Position numbers and translations under genes: made by a program. The notes under the pieces were generated by a model. That model worked only from the letters and a program-made list of their open reading frames with translations. It made no database searches and was not told the DNA's origin. A stretch of DNA of 64,000 nucleotides from Thinopyrum elongatum. Its lineage: Eukaryota > Streptophyta > Magnoliopsida > Poales > Poaceae. Each line of letters starts with the position of its first letter. The first letter of the stretch is position 1. Location: assembly GCA_011799875.1 (NCBI GenBank), contig JAAAXO010000148.1, forward strand, positions 51,351 to 115,350, read 5' to 3'. Below, one piece after another: positions 22,757-34,928 of this stretch.

Positions 22757-25086
22757 TCCTCCCCTTCTTGAAATGAAGTTGTCCTCGACGGAAGCTCATC
22801 TTCCTCACCCAAATAAGGCTTCAGATCTGCAATGTTAAAAGTGGGACTAACCCCAAAATCTGCAGGCAGCTCAAGTTTATATGCGTTATCATTTATTTTC
22901 TCTAACACCTTAAAAGGACCATCAGCACGTGGCATTAGCTTTGATTTGCGCAAATCAGGAAATCTATCCTTACGCAAATGTAACCAAACAAGATCTCCAG
23001 GTGCAAACACAACATGTTTTCTACCCTTATCTCCAGCAAGTTTATATTTAGCATTCATACGCTCAATGTTCTCCTTAGTTAACTCATGCATTTTTAAGAT
23101 CAATTCAGCACGTTGTTTAGCATCAAAATTAACCTTCTCCGAAGATGGAAGAGGCAACAAATCAATTGGTGCACGAGGAAGGAAACCATACACAATTTCA
23201 AAAGTACACATCTTAGTAGTAGAATGCAATGAACGATTATAAGCAAATTCAATATGAGGCAAGCATTCTTCCCACATTTTCTTGTTATTCTTCAAAACAG
23301 CCCTAAGCATAGTAGACAATGTTCTATTGACTACTTCAGTTTGTCCATCAGTTTGGGGGTGACATGTAGTACTAAAAAGCAGTTTAGTCCCCAACTTAGC
23401 CCATAAACATCTCCAAAAGTGGGTAAGAAATTTAGTATCACGATCTGAAACAATAGTATTTGGCACACCATGCAAGCGTATAATTTCACGAAAGAACAAA
23501 TCAGCAACATTAACAGCATCATCGCTTTTATGACATGGTATAAAGTGTGCCATTTTCGAGAACCTATCCACGACAACAAATATGCTATCCCTCCCCTTCT
23601 TTGTTCGAGGTAAACCTAAAACAAAGTCCATAGATATATCCTCCCAAGGAACACTAGGTACAGGCAAAGGCATATATAAACCATGAGGATTGAGTCGTGA
23701 CTTAGCTTTTTGACATGTAGTGCAGCGAGCAACAAAACGCTCAACATCCCGTCTCATCTTTGGCCAAAAGAAATGTGTAGCAAGTATATCCTCCGTCTTC
23801 TTCACGCCAAAGTGCCCCATTAATCCTCCTCCATGCGCCTCCTGCAACAACAAAAGACGAACGGAGCTAGCTGGAATGCATAGCTTGTTAGCACGAAACA
23901 CAAATCCATCGTTAACGACGAACTTGTTCCATGTTCTCCCTTCCTTACAATTCTGCAATACATCTTTAAATTCAGCATCATGCACATATTGATCTTTGAT
24001 GGTCTCCAAACCAAATATTTTAAAGTCAAGTTGTGAAAGCATAGTATAACGACGAGACAATGCATCAGCAATAACATTTTCTTTACCCTTCTTGTGTTTA
24101 ATGACATAAGGGAAAGTCTCAATAAATTCAACCCATTTAGCATGTCTGCGGTTCAGTTTTGCTTGACTTTTAATGTGTTTCAAAGATTCATGATCAGAAT
24201 GTATACCAAATTCTTTGGGCCATAAATAATGTTGCCATGTTTCTAAGGTCCGAACAAGAGCATATAATTCTTTATCATAAGTAGAATAGTTCAGACTAGG
24301 CCCACTCAATTTTTCAGAAAAGTATGCAACAGGTTTGCCATCTTGTAATAAAACACCTCCTAATCCAATTCCACTAGCATCACATTCAAGCTCAAAAGTC
24401 TTATTAAAATCAGGAAGTTGGAGTAAAGGAGCATGTGTCAACTTATCTTTCAATACCGTGAAGGCTTCTTCCTGTGAGGTACCCCAAACAAAAGGCACAT
24501 CCTTCTTTGTAAGCTCATTGAGAGGTGCAGCAATGGTGCTGAAATCTCTCACAAAACGCCTATAGAAACCAGCGAGTCCAAGAAAACTCCTCACTTGAGT
24601 GACCGTTTTGGGCTGTGGCCAACTCTCAATAGCTTCAATCTTGGCTTTATCAACTTCAATTCCCTGTGGAGTAACAACATAGCCAAGAAAAGATACTCGG
24701 TCGGTGCAAAAGGTGCACTTCCCAAGGTTACCAAACAAACGTGCATCACGTAGTGCAATAAAAACAGCACGTAAATGTTCCAAATGTTCCTCCAAAGATC
24801 TGCTATAAATCAATATATCATCAAAGTAAACTACCACAAATCGTCCAATGAAAGCACGTAAAACTTCGTTCATTAATCTCATGAAAGTACTAGGTGCATT
24901 AGTTAACCCAAAAGGCATGACTAACCACTCATATAAACCGAACTTAGTTTTAAATGCTGTTTTCCATTCATCTCCCAATTTCATACGAATTTGATGGTAT
25001 CCACTACGCAAATCAACTTTGGAGAATATTGTAGAGCCACTCAATTCATCAAGCATATCATCTAGCCTAGGAATAGGATGACGATA
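22757..25086 (-). pseudogene. CRM pol fragment: RT, RNase H, integrase
   Basis: Minus-strand frame from [17 protein letters not shown] through RT with [11 protein letters not shown], RNase H ([11 protein letters not shown]), integrase zinc domain, core SMDFVLGLP / SDRDTKF / [10 protein letters not shown], and the C-terminal region, ending in LTR-d at TAA 22450. All integrase catalytic residues are present. The 5' side is cut at 25086, where the plus-strand LTR-e begins with an exact TG. Gag, protease and RT fingers are absent, so it cannot produce a full polyprotein. Confidence 0.9.
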
Positions 25087-26008
25087 TGATGAGGACATCA
25101 ATACCATTGTTACACCCACAACCCCTGCTTCTATACATACTGGACCAATTACTAGAGCTCGCGCACGCCAATTAAAATATCAGGTACTTTCGTTTCTTGG
25201 TAATGATTCTAAAGTTCATGAGAATATGATGCTGCCTAAATTGGATACATTTGTTTTGCTTACAAATGAAGGGCCTAGCTTGGACAAGAAAGAGGAACCT
25301 TGGAGCAAGTTTAAGCATGGAGATGATGGCATGCACAAGGGGAACAAGAACGGAGTTACAAGTGATGATTTCAGGACTTTGAAGCCACCATAATGAGTGC
25401 AGGAAGCCTTGGACGAAATATACAAGATGTCACTTCATAAATTTCGTCCAGAGGCTATTATAGGTGCTGCGTCACCTTATTATTGGGCCAGGCCCATGTA
25501 ATTTCGAAATACTTGAGTATAGGCTGTTTTTAGAGTCCGTATGTGTGGGGGAACAAGAAATAGGGTTGGTTTCGGACCCCTCCTTCAAGGGCCACGAAAT
25601 CCCCTCCTCTTCCTCCATATATACAGCCCTTAGGGCACCGTTTAGACTTTGGGTTTTGTTTAGATTAAAAGTTCGCCATAGCTGCAACTTCGCGTACTTC
25701 GTTTGTGTTCAACGACCAGACCAAGACGTCACAGAACCCCACCTTGATCAATAAAGCTTTCATCTTATATTCGCAATATCCAGATTGCAAATCTTAGTTT
25801 CTTGCTTGTTCTTCGTTTGCTTGCAGGAGATAGACCCTCGTGGTCAGGTTGATTGTGCTCCGGCGTGGTCAATAACCTCTCGGAGTTGGTTTAGCGATTG
25901 CTAAGGCGCGACGTCCTCGCACGTTCGTAGTCGGATCGTCAAAGTCTACTCCACCAAAAACGATAGCTATCATCTCATCGAAAGATCGGGACACCCTCGC
26001 CTCTATCA
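25087..26008 (+). repeat. C1 LTR-e, CRM LTR (922 bp)
   Basis: Complete plus-strand LTR. The left end TG is fused to inverted RT sequence (ACGATA|TGATGAGG); the right end CA is the outer end of composite C1, followed by target duplication GTCCA. Confidence 0.95.
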
Positions 26009-26188
26009 GTCCAAGATGGGAGATGACATGATCTTGGGATGGTTTTGAGGATGTCAAGCCACTTGGGAGGCTTGAGAAGAGATGATCTTCCCAAGTTTCA
26101 AGACCACAGAGCCACAGAAAAAGAAATCCAATCAAAAATCCATAGAAAATCAAAAGAAAAAGAAAGGGCCAAAAATCAGGGTGTGACA

Positions 26189-26202
26189 AACCTTCCTCCC
26201 TT
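26189..26202 (-). other. LARD polypurine tract
   Basis: On the minus strand AAGGGAGGAAGGTT precedes the LTR start TGTCACACC. Upstream, GACGAGATTTCTTTAAGG resembles the sequence at the end of pol in autonomous gypsy relatives, hinting at the parent family. Confidence 0.8.
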
Positions 26203-27724
26203 AAAGAAATCTCGTCCTTGAGATTTGGTTGCTCAAGGAACAAGTATGAATATTCTGACTTAAGGAAACCATTTCCAACTCGGGTATCCTTTTTGCTTTT
26301 ATGATGTTCCCATTGAAATTCATATGATTGACTGACTTGCTCTAGGGTGGTTTGCTTCACCGTATCTGACATTTCTGACAGGTCTTACCTCATATGTTCA
26401 GTCTTACACTGGCTCCAATTCCTTTCATATCTGCTGGCTTAGCTGGGTGCGAATGATTATCATGACTGAAATATATGCCCTTCTCACAAGTCCGAGAGTG
26501 ATTTCCGATGGACGGGTCATACTTATATCCAGCACTGATAACTTTCCATGGAGTTGTGAATAGATTTTCCCCGTGGACACAAAATCTTTTTTACTCCTTG
26601 CATCAGCTTATCCCAATGGGTGCATGCCTTCCAGGTTCAAAACAATGTTGTGAATCATAACCGTTCTCCGGTAGGATCTAACTTATCTTGACTGGCTCCA
26701 CTGTCTCGAGTATCAGACCCGTCCCAAATATTTGACTGTCACCTGTCGTGACCAGCATAAAGGGGTACGACCTTATAACGATAGTATCCACCGACTTGAC
26801 TGACGGTGGGTCTGGCAGAGGAATCTTGTTCCTGACAGGCTATCCTTTAATTATTACCATAAGTGAGGGCACATGCTTCAAGAATATTGTTCGACATCCT
26901 GATTATTTCTTCTGTCGGTATATCCCTGTGGATAGTAGGCCATGTGATGCTTTAACACGGTCGCTGGAATCAAACTGCTGAGTTGTCCTTGGGTCTGGTA
27001 TGACAGACTTGGATATACCATACTGGTGATTCTGAGCATATACAGCTGGACAAACTGGTTGCCTAGATATGAGGTCCTTACCATAACAAAGTAGACCCCT
27101 TAGGTGTATCTTCAGGGTGATTGATACTAAATCAGATTGTCCTGGGTATCTGTACCATGTTGGTCATGCAACCATTATCATACCTGTATTGCCGATCTTG
27201 CTCCTTCATTATTGTTTTCTTTGTCTGGATCCTTTGCCGAAAGAACTTGGCCACATATATCCTTAATTCTTTGTGTGACCATAGGTGTTGTCAGATGCAA
27301 TATTCTGGCAATCATACCTTGGCCTTGTTCATGACTCGGGTCATAGGATATATGCTAGGTCCATGTGTGCTTGTACGGAGCTCATTGTTGTCTTCCATCA
27401 TACAAGACAGTGACAAAGGTTGATTACATCACCTTGTCGGGTGTGAGAAAGCTGGCCTTGATAAGCACTAGCAAAATTGTTGTCCCATGTTGTCTTTCCT
27501 CATAGTTTTGGTCGGTCCATGATTTCATCCTTGTACAAGTGATTTGTATGAACTTGGTAGCATGCTCACAGTATGTAAAAGCATCTGATTCCCAAGGCAG
27601 ACTTGTGTTCTGACTGATTCTTGCTTCTGACCAGACTGTTGTGGAGCCGATTCTTGGAATGCACTGCCATATGTTGCCATCTTACTGTGTAATATCTTAC
27701 ACTAGTGTTGTACTGAGGAAGATT

Positions 27725-27995
27725 GGACAGCTTATGTTGGAAGCCATCGAAAGTACCTTGCTGGGGAAGACTGAGTAGCTTGTGCTCGAAGCTCTTGCCG
27801 GCGCAGCTTGCTGAAGAAGACTGGGTATCGTGCTTCGGAAGCTTCCCCCCTTAAAGACTTGCTGGGGGAAGACTCGGGACCTTATGCCGGAAGCTTTGGC
27901 GGTGGCTTACTGAGGATGACGGAGTATCTTGCATTGTAAGCTTCTCTGGTAGCTTGTGAAAGAAGACTGGATTGCTTGCACTAGAAGCTTCTTTC
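27725..27995. repeat. Degenerate ~55-bp tandem repeat in LARD internal domain
   Basis: Five or so units share the pattern (G)GAAGACTGGGTA.CTTG.....GAAGCTT (for example near 27766, 27817, 27868, 27918, 27962). Units differ in length and sequence. Function unknown. Confidence 0.6.
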
Positions 27996-29283
27996 TGTGA
28001 TAGGCGGACTGAATAACATATATATATAACTTTTAATATTTCTACTACCGGTCACTTATATGAAAGGGGTTGTTCGAGTATCCTTCTTGCTGAGCACTGA
28101 ATTCATTGCATGTTCTGACTGGCTTCCGGGTATAGCATGTTTCAACATTGTACTCATAATAGAATCAATCCTTGTCTATGAACCATACCTTTGACTTGAA
28201 CTGTATAGTTGGTATTGCACACAATTGGTCTTCTAGCTGATTTCATCAGGACTGCTGTGAAGATTGCACACTAATGTGGACTGATGCTGATAATCAATCC
28301 AGGATATCATTTGTATTCAGATCAGATATGTCCAATATAATGTAGTCGGCTGAGAATTCCATAGTGCTTAGCTGAACTTCCCAATATTTGAACTCCTTGC
28401 TGATTCTTCGGGTCCGGTGTTGGTTGATGAGCAACTTTAATAAGGCCAATTAAGGTAACATCGAAGGCCCAAAGAAAGAAGCAAAAGAAACAAATGAAAC
28501 AAAAGCACACAAGGCATACAAACAATATCATATTCAAGCAACATCACATATTACTGCTACTCACAACAATAACATGCATGCATACTTAAGCACACAAATC
28601 TGGCGAAAACTCTGGTACTGTGATCTATTATGTTGTGGCGGTGTGCACGAAAGTGAATCCACGTGTGGAAGGATTAGTGTAAATAGAGCTACACCAAACA
28701 CTGGCTAACCACCAGTTGTATCTGGACGGATACGAAGATGAGGACGGACATGGCGATCATGTAGCGGCACACGGAGGTCACGACCACATCATCGTCAAGC
28801 GGACGGAAGGGAACCGTACGCGTCCACGAAATGGGTGACAGGGTGGGATGAAAAACAAGGCTGGCTGGCATTGCCCTTTCCTGATAGCAAAGATCAGTAA
28901 GGGTTGCCAACGCGGCCAATGGGATGGCAAGATCTGGGATAGAAACATGTCTATCACCGAAACAATAGGGGTGGCTGGGGAAAGGATACCGACACGATAC
29001 CCGAGCATCACTCCTGCAAGTGGTGTCTGGAACACTTGGTACCACGGCATCACTCCGCTGGGATATAGATGACGCCGAACACCGAGAAGCGGGTATACAA
29101 GACTGGAGGGGTGCAAGTAGTGGATCGAAACCGATGCCACATACACTCACAAGATTAACCGTTAGCGACAAGATAATAAGTCTATATGCATGCTATGCAA
29201 CAACCAAATGCACCAAACCGACCAGACTCTATACTACCGCTTTCTAACGTTCGCGCGGACTAGGGCGTCCTACAGCCAGACCT

Positions 29284-29296
29284 GCTTTGATACCAA
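29284..29296 (-). other. LARD primer-binding site
   Basis: The minus strand after the LTR end GTGCCACA reads ACGGTTGGTATCAAAGCA. TGGTATCAAAGC resembles a methionine-tRNA type primer site, offset by a few bases from the LTR. Confidence 0.7.
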
Positions 29297-30121
29297 CCGT
29301 TGTGGCACCCTGGCTCAGAGAGACCGGAACACCCCGTATTCCAGCCCAGAGATCAAGTCTTATGGAATGCAGCACTGCTTGGCATAGAACAAATCATCTC
29401 TTTATTACAAATGATATCGATACAAGGGTTCCGATATAACAGGGAATTACATCGGCACAACGACACTACGCCTGCCAAGGTTGCTCTATGCTAGCAGCAG
29501 AACAACTCATAGCAGCGGAACAACGACGACAAACGATGGACTCCACTCCGCAGGGACTCTGGCTGGAACGTGTATCCTAGCTCGCAAACTCGGAATCCTC
29601 AGCAATCAAGCAAACACGGCATGACCTGCAAACTGGCATGACACGTTAGGTGAGTACTTTGAATGTACTCGCAAGCTCACAACAACCAAAGCAATCAAGA
29701 CAAGCAATATCATGGCATTTACAGGTTAAAGCAATGATGAACATGATACCACTAGCACATTATAAGCATGGCATGAACTTATGAACATGATGATACTAGC
29801 ATGCAGCATGTTTAAACTATCATGATACAACTTACTCTGTTCGGGGTTATCTCGTAACCACCACATGTACCACTTACCATCGTGGACATCACACGATCAC
29901 CTCTGGATCAAATCAAGCTTGGTATTAACCATACCATAGTAATCATTACCTGGCCACAAGGAGCTTGATCCTTACCCGTGATTATCGCATAACACCACAA
30001 ACATCAACCAGCTTCGGTATCCACGATACCACTGTGATCCTCTCTCGATCACATAAAGATCAACCAACTTCTTTCCTCATCGGACCGGGGTTATCATTAA
30101 GCAGGTTATTATTATTGTTGA

Positions 30122-31043
30122 TGATGAGGACATCAATACCATTGTTACACCCACAGCCCCTGCTTCTATACATACTGGACCAATTACTAGAGCTCGCGCA
30201 CGCCAATTAAAATATCAGGTACTTTCGTTTCTTGGTAATGATTCTAAAGTTCATGAGAATATGATGCTACCTAAATTGGATACATCTGTTTTGCTTACAA
30301 ATGAAGGGCCTAGCTTGGACAAGAAAGAGGAACCTTGGAGCAAGTTCAAGCATGGAGATGATGGCATGCACAAGGGGAACAAGAACGGAGTTACAAGTGA
30401 TGATTTCAGGACTTTGAAGCCACCATAATGAGTGCAGGAAGCCTTGGACAAAATATACAAGATGTCACTTCATAAATTTCGTCCAGAGGCTATTATAGGT
30501 GCTGCGTCACCTTATTATTGGGCCAGGCCCATGTAATTTCGAAATACTTGAGTATAGGCTGTTTTTAGAGTCCGTATGTGTGGGGAAACAAGAGATAGGG
30601 TTGGTTTCGGACCCCTCCTTCAAGGGCCACGAAATCCCCTCCTCTTCCTCCATATATACAGCCCTTAGGGCACCGTTTAGACTTTGGGTTTTGTTTAGAT
30701 TAAAAGTTCGCCATAGCTGCAACTTCGCGTACTTCGTTTGTGTTCAACGACAAGACCAAGACGTCACAGAACCCCACCTTGATCAATAAAGCTTTCATCT
30801 TATATTCGCAATATCCAGATTGCAAATCTTAGTTTCTTGCTTGTTCTTCGTTTGCTTGCAGGAGATAGACCCTCGTGGTCAGGTTGATTGTGCTCCGGCG
30901 TGGTCAATAACCTCTCGGAGTTGGTTTAGCGATTGCTAAGGCGCGACGTCCTCGCACGTTCGTAGTCGGATCGTCAAAGTCTACTCCACCAAAAACGATA
31001 GCTATCATCTCATCGAAAGATCGGGACACCCTCGCCTCTATCA
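30122..31043 (+). repeat. C2 LTR1, CRM LTR (922 bp)
   Basis: Complete LTR and outer left end of C2. Its CA joins CTTAGTCCTTGTGC, a position in the RT N-terminus, with no PBS, leader or gag between. Confidence 0.95.
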
Positions 31044-32890
31044 CTTAGTCCTTGTGCTGTTCCTATTATTCTAGTGCCGAAAAAGGATGGTACATCGCGT
31101 ATGTGTGTTGATTGTAGAGGCATTAATAATATTACTATTCGTTATCGTCATCCTATTCCTAGACTAGATGATATGCTTGATGAATTGAGTGGCTCTACAA
31201 TATTCTCCAAAGTTGATTTGCGTAGTGGATACCATCAAATTCGTATGAAATTGGGGGATGAATGGAAAACAGCATTTAAAACAAAGTTTGGATTATATGA
31301 GTGGTTAGTCATGCCTTTTGGGTTAACTAATGCACCTAGTACTTTCATGAGATTAATGAACGAAGTTTTACGTGCTTTCATTGGACGATTTGTGGTAGTC
31401 TATTTTGATGATATACTGATTTATAGCAGATCTTTGGAGGAACATTTGGAACATTTACGTGCTGTTTTTATTGCTTTACGTGATGCACGTTTGTTAGGTA
31501 ACCTTGGGAAGTGCACCTTTTGCACCGACCGAGTATCTTTTCTTGGCTATGTTGTTACTCCACAGGGAATTGAAGTTGATAAAGCCAAGATTGAAGCTAT
31601 TGAGAGTTGGCCACAGCCCAAAACGGTCACTCAAGTGAGGAGTTTTCTTGGACTCGCTGGTTTCTATAGGCGTTTTGTGAGAGATTTCAGCACCATTGCT
31701 GCACCTCTCAATGAGCTTACAAAGAAGGATGTGCCTTTTGTTTGGGGTACCTCACAGGAAGAAGCCTTCACGGTATTGAAAGATAAGTTGACACATGCTC
31801 CTTTACTCCAACTTCCTGATTTTAATAAGACGTTTGAGCTTGAATGTGATGCTAGTGGAATTGGATTAGGAGGTGTTTTATTACAAGATGGCAAACCTGT
31901 TGCATACTTTTCTGAAAAATTGAGTGGGCCTAGTCTGAACTATTCTACTTATGATAAAGAATTATATGCTCTTGTTCGGACCTTAGAAACAGGGCAACAT
32001 TATTTATGGCCCAAAGAATTTGTTATACATTCTGATCATGAATATTTGAAACACATTAAAAGTCAAGCAAAACTGAACCGTAGACATGCTAAATGGGTTG
32101 AATTTATTGAGACTTTCCCTTATGTTATTAAACACAAGAAGGGTAAAGAAAATGTTATTGCTGATGCATTGTCTCGTCATTATACTATGCTTTCACAACT
32201 TGACTTTAAAATATTTGGTTTGGAGACCATCAAAGATCAATATGTGCATGATGCTGAATTTAAAGATGTATTGCAGAATTGTAAGGAAGGGAGAACATGG
32301 AACAAGTTCGTCGTTAATGATGGATTTGTGTTTCGTGCTAACAAGCTATGCATTCCAGCTAGCTCCGTTCGTCTTTTGTTGTTGCAGGAGGCGCATGGAG
32401 GAGGATTAATGGGACACTTTGGCGTGAAGAAGACGGAGGATATACTTGCTACACATTTCTTTTGGCCAAAGATGAGACGGGATGTTGAGCGTTTTGTTGC
32501 TCGCTGCACTACATGTCAAAAAGCTAAGTCACGACTCAATCCTCATGGTTTATATATGCCTTTGCCTGTACCTAGTGTTCCTTGGGAGGATATATCTATG
32601 GACTTTCTTTTAGGTTTACCTCGAACAAAGAAGGGGAGGGATAGCATATTTGTTGTCGTGGATAGGTTCTCGAAAATGGCACACTTTATACCATGTCATA
32701 AAAGCGATGATGCTGTTAATGTTGCTGATTTGTTCTTTCGTGAAATTATACGCTTGCATGGTGTGCCAAATACTATTGTTTCAGATCGTGATACTAAATT
32801 TCTTAGCCACTTTTGGAGATGTTTATGGGCTAAGTTGGGGACTAAACTGCTTTTTAGTACTACATGTCACCCCCAAACTGATGGACAAAC
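31044..32890 (+). pseudogene. CRM pol fragment: RT, RNase H, integrase N-half
   Basis: The frame covers RT from [19 protein letters not shown] through [11 protein letters not shown], RNase H with [11 protein letters not shown], the integrase zinc domain and the first two catalytic aspartates ([16 protein letters not shown]). It is cut after HPQTDGQT, immediately before the glutamate expected to complete the DDE triad, and runs on in frame into the LTR2 CR tail to TGA 33199. It begins without a start codon at the CA end of LTR1. The open frame from 31074 is a consequence of truncation, not a true gene start. Confidence 0.9.
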
Positions 32891-33419
32891 TGATGAGGAC
32901 ATCAATACCATTGTTACACCCACAGCCCCTGCTTCTATACATACTGGACCAATTACTAGAGCTCGCGCACGTCAATTAAAATATCAGGTACTTTCGTTTC
33001 TTGGTAATGATTCTAAAGTTCATGAGAATATGATGCTGCCTAAATTGGATACATTTGTTTTGCTTACAAATGAAGGGCCTAGCTTGGACAAGAAAGAGGA
33101 ACCTTGGAGCAAGTTCAAGCATGGAGATGATGGCATGCACAAGGGGAACAAGAACGGAGTTACAAGTGATGATTTCAGGACTTTGAAGCCACCACAATGA
33201 GTGCAGGAAGCCTTGGACAAAATATACAAGATGTCACTTCATAAATTTCGTCCAGAGGCTATTATAGGTGCTGCGTCACCTTATTATTGGGCCAGGCCCA
33301 TGTAATTTCGAAATACTTGAGTATAGGCTGTTTTTAGAGTCCGTATGTGTGGGGAAACAAGAGATAGGGTTGGTTTCGGACCCCTCCTTCAAGGGCCACG
33401 AAATCCCCTCCTCTTCCTC

Positions 33420-33428
33420 CATATATAC
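33420..33428 (+). promoter_or_regulatory. TATA box of CRM LTR2
   Basis: CATATATAC in the context CTTCCTCCATATATACAGCC. It is about 130 bp before the AATAAA signal, a typical U3 position. The same motif occurs in every full CRM LTR in the window. Confidence 0.6.
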
Positions 33429-33553
33429 AGCCCGTAGGGCACCGTTTAGACTTTGGGTTTTGTTTAGATTAAAAGTTCGCCATAGCTGCAACTTCGCGTA
33501 CTTCGTTTGTGTTCAACGACCAGACCAAGACGTCACAGAACCCCACCTTGATC

Positions 33554-33559
33554 AATAAA
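33554..33559 (+). promoter_or_regulatory. Poly(A) signal of CRM LTR2
   Basis: AATAAA in TTGATCAATAAAGCTTTC. It lies downstream of the TATA box and before the U5-like end, so transcripts from the upstream LTR could end here. Conserved in all CRM copies except LTR4 (AGTAAA). Confidence 0.55.
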
Positions 33560-33814
33560 GCTTTCATCTTATATTCGCAATATCCAGATTGCAAATCTTA
33601 GTTTCTTGCTTGTTCTTCGTTTGCTTGCAGGAGATAGACCCTCGTGGTCAGGTTGATTGTGCTCCGGCGTGGTCAATAACCTCTCGGAGTTGGTTTAGCG
33701 ATTGCTAAGGCGCGACGTCCTCGCACGTTCGTAGTCGGATCGTCAAAGTCTACTCCACCAAAAACGATAGCTATCATCTCATCGAAAGATCGGGACACCC
33801 TCGCCTCTATCAAG

Positions 33815-33826
33815 TGGTATCAGAGC
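33815..33826 (+). other. CRM primer-binding site
   Basis: TGGTATCAGAGC two bases after the LTR end CTCTATCA. It is complementary to the 3' end of plant initiator methionine tRNA. It is the only PBS of the main CRM family in the window. Confidence 0.92.
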
Positions 33827-34928
33827 CAGGTTGCTCGGTGAGATTTACAGTTTTTCGTAGTTTAGATCGAGTCTGTTCTTCATACCTACAGTCCAGGAAA
33901 AAGCCAAAAAAAATATTTAGGGTTAGTTCATCATATCCGAACCAATCTGAGCCTTTGCATAATCTTTTTAGGGTTTTTGCTTTGTTGAATTTGCGGTTGC
34001 ATCGTCGTGTCAAGTTGCTGGTCTTAGTGTCTAGTTCTTTAGAGTTTCGAGTTCTGTTCACAAGTTGTCACGCCGCCGCCGCACCATCATCATCGCCCCT
34101 ACCATATACCACCACAGCTTATCTGCTATTTCTCTGAGTCCATATACCACCACCGATCCGAGTCCATATACCACCACCGATCCGAGTCCATATACCACCA
34201 CCCATCCGAGCCCACATATACTACCGTCATATACCATCACCAGTCCGAGTTCCACCATATTCATCTCTGCCACCAGTCCTAGTCCGAGTCCAGTATTTAT
34301 TCCTTTATTTTAGAGTTCCAGATCACGCGATACTACGAGTCGTGAACAAGTCGGATTCCCCAATTTTCGTGCTACCCGCAGAAGAAAAATAGTTCCAGTT
34401 TCAAAAAAAAAAACTAAGTCTGGAAAATTCTGGCTAGGCAGTTTTTAGACCATTTGTAGACTTTTTCGAAAAAAATTTGTTGCGGAGCAAAAAAAAAAGT
34501 GCAAAAAAAAAAAGAAAAAAATTCAAAGTGTGCTACTCCCTTGTTTACGTGCAGAGCCGTGATTTTTGTTAGTGTTCTAGGCTCGCGTCTCTAGCACGGT
34601 CTAGCCTAGGACCAGCACAGTACCGTCGTTGAGAGTTTATTCAACATTGCATCTCTGAATTGATTATTGCTGACCCTTTTTGCTACCATATCATAAGCCT
34701 TCCCAGCTCCACATACATCTACATCGTGCGTTTGACACCACCTGGCAATCGCTCTGTCCAAGCTCTGAGAGTTTTGACTACAAAGGTTGCCGATCACCAC
34801 CTGCTGCTGGGTAAGAACTGGTAAGAATTTGAGATTTGCTTGACGGATTTGTGACACCACACCACACCACCACCACTTTCTAGTAGTCTGTAGGATCATA
34901 TTCTTGTGTGTTTCTATTGCTGCTAACC
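33827..34928 (+). other. CRM 5' leader
   Basis: About 1.1 kb of untranslated leader. It includes repeated CCATATACCACCACCGATCCGA units at 34140-34210 and A-rich runs at 34405-34520. The part from about 34556 recurs inverted at 18369-18997 and, diverged, in the second family near 57655. Confidence 0.8.
34142..34212. repeat. Short tandem repeat in CRM leader
   Basis: Three near-perfect units of about 24 bp (CATATACCACCACCGATCCG-type), followed by a looser fourth. Located in non-coding leader. Confidence 0.75.

Larger units (their letters stand above)
14127..26008. mobile_element. Composite CRM insertion C1 (five LTRs, both orientations)
   Basis: The 11,882-bp block is bounded by TGATGAGG...CTCTATCA and a perfect target duplication GTCCA (14122-14126 and 26009-26013). 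Inside, in order: LTR(+), gag-PR-RT start(+), 5'-truncated LTR(+), gag 5' fragment(-), LTR(-), RT end-RNase H-integrase(-), LTR(-), RT-RNase H-integrase(-), LTR(+). None of the internal LTRs has its own target duplication. The outer ends behave as one integrated unit. Confidence 0.85.
10025..26188 (-). repeat. LARD 3' LTR, interrupted by composite C1
   Basis: The LTR occupies 10025-14126 and 26014-26188 (about 4277 bp), with C1 and its duplicated target GTCCA between. It matches the other LTR segment by segment. It includes a GC-rich stretch at about 12220-13010 and an AT-rich one at 13200-14120. ORFs in the GC-rich part occur on both strands, show no recognised domain and differ between the two LTRs, so I do not call genes here. 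Confidence 0.88.
26189..29300 (-). mobile_element. LARD internal domain, non-coding
   Basis: The 3112 bp between the LTRs contain no frame with gag, protease, RT or integrase motifs. The part near 27740-27990 holds repeated variants of GAAGACTG...CTTG...GAAGCTT spaced about 50-60 bp, a degenerate tandem repeat. The region is bounded by PPT and PBS in the correct order for the minus strand. Internal non-coding sequence of about this size is what defines LARDs. Confidence 0.75.
32891..33812 (+). repeat. C2 LTR2, CRM LTR (922 bp), the only copy with PBS
   Basis: Complete LTR. The TG end is fused to integrase sequence (GGACAAAC|TGATGAGG, with TGA shared). The CA end is followed by AG and the primer-binding site, the normal 5' LTR arrangement. 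The CR stop is TGA here because CCATAATGA has become CCACAATGA. Confidence 0.95.

Noticed and set aside
32891..33812. Inner LTRs of C2 considered as separate nested solo LTRs
   Set aside because: The bases on either side (ACAAAC and AGTGG) do not form a 5-bp duplication, and LTR2 is followed by a normal PBS.
33815..33826. Taken as a possible tRNA gene because of its tRNA-like sequence
   Set aside because: It is a 12-base primer-binding site complementary to a tRNA end, not a tRNA gene.
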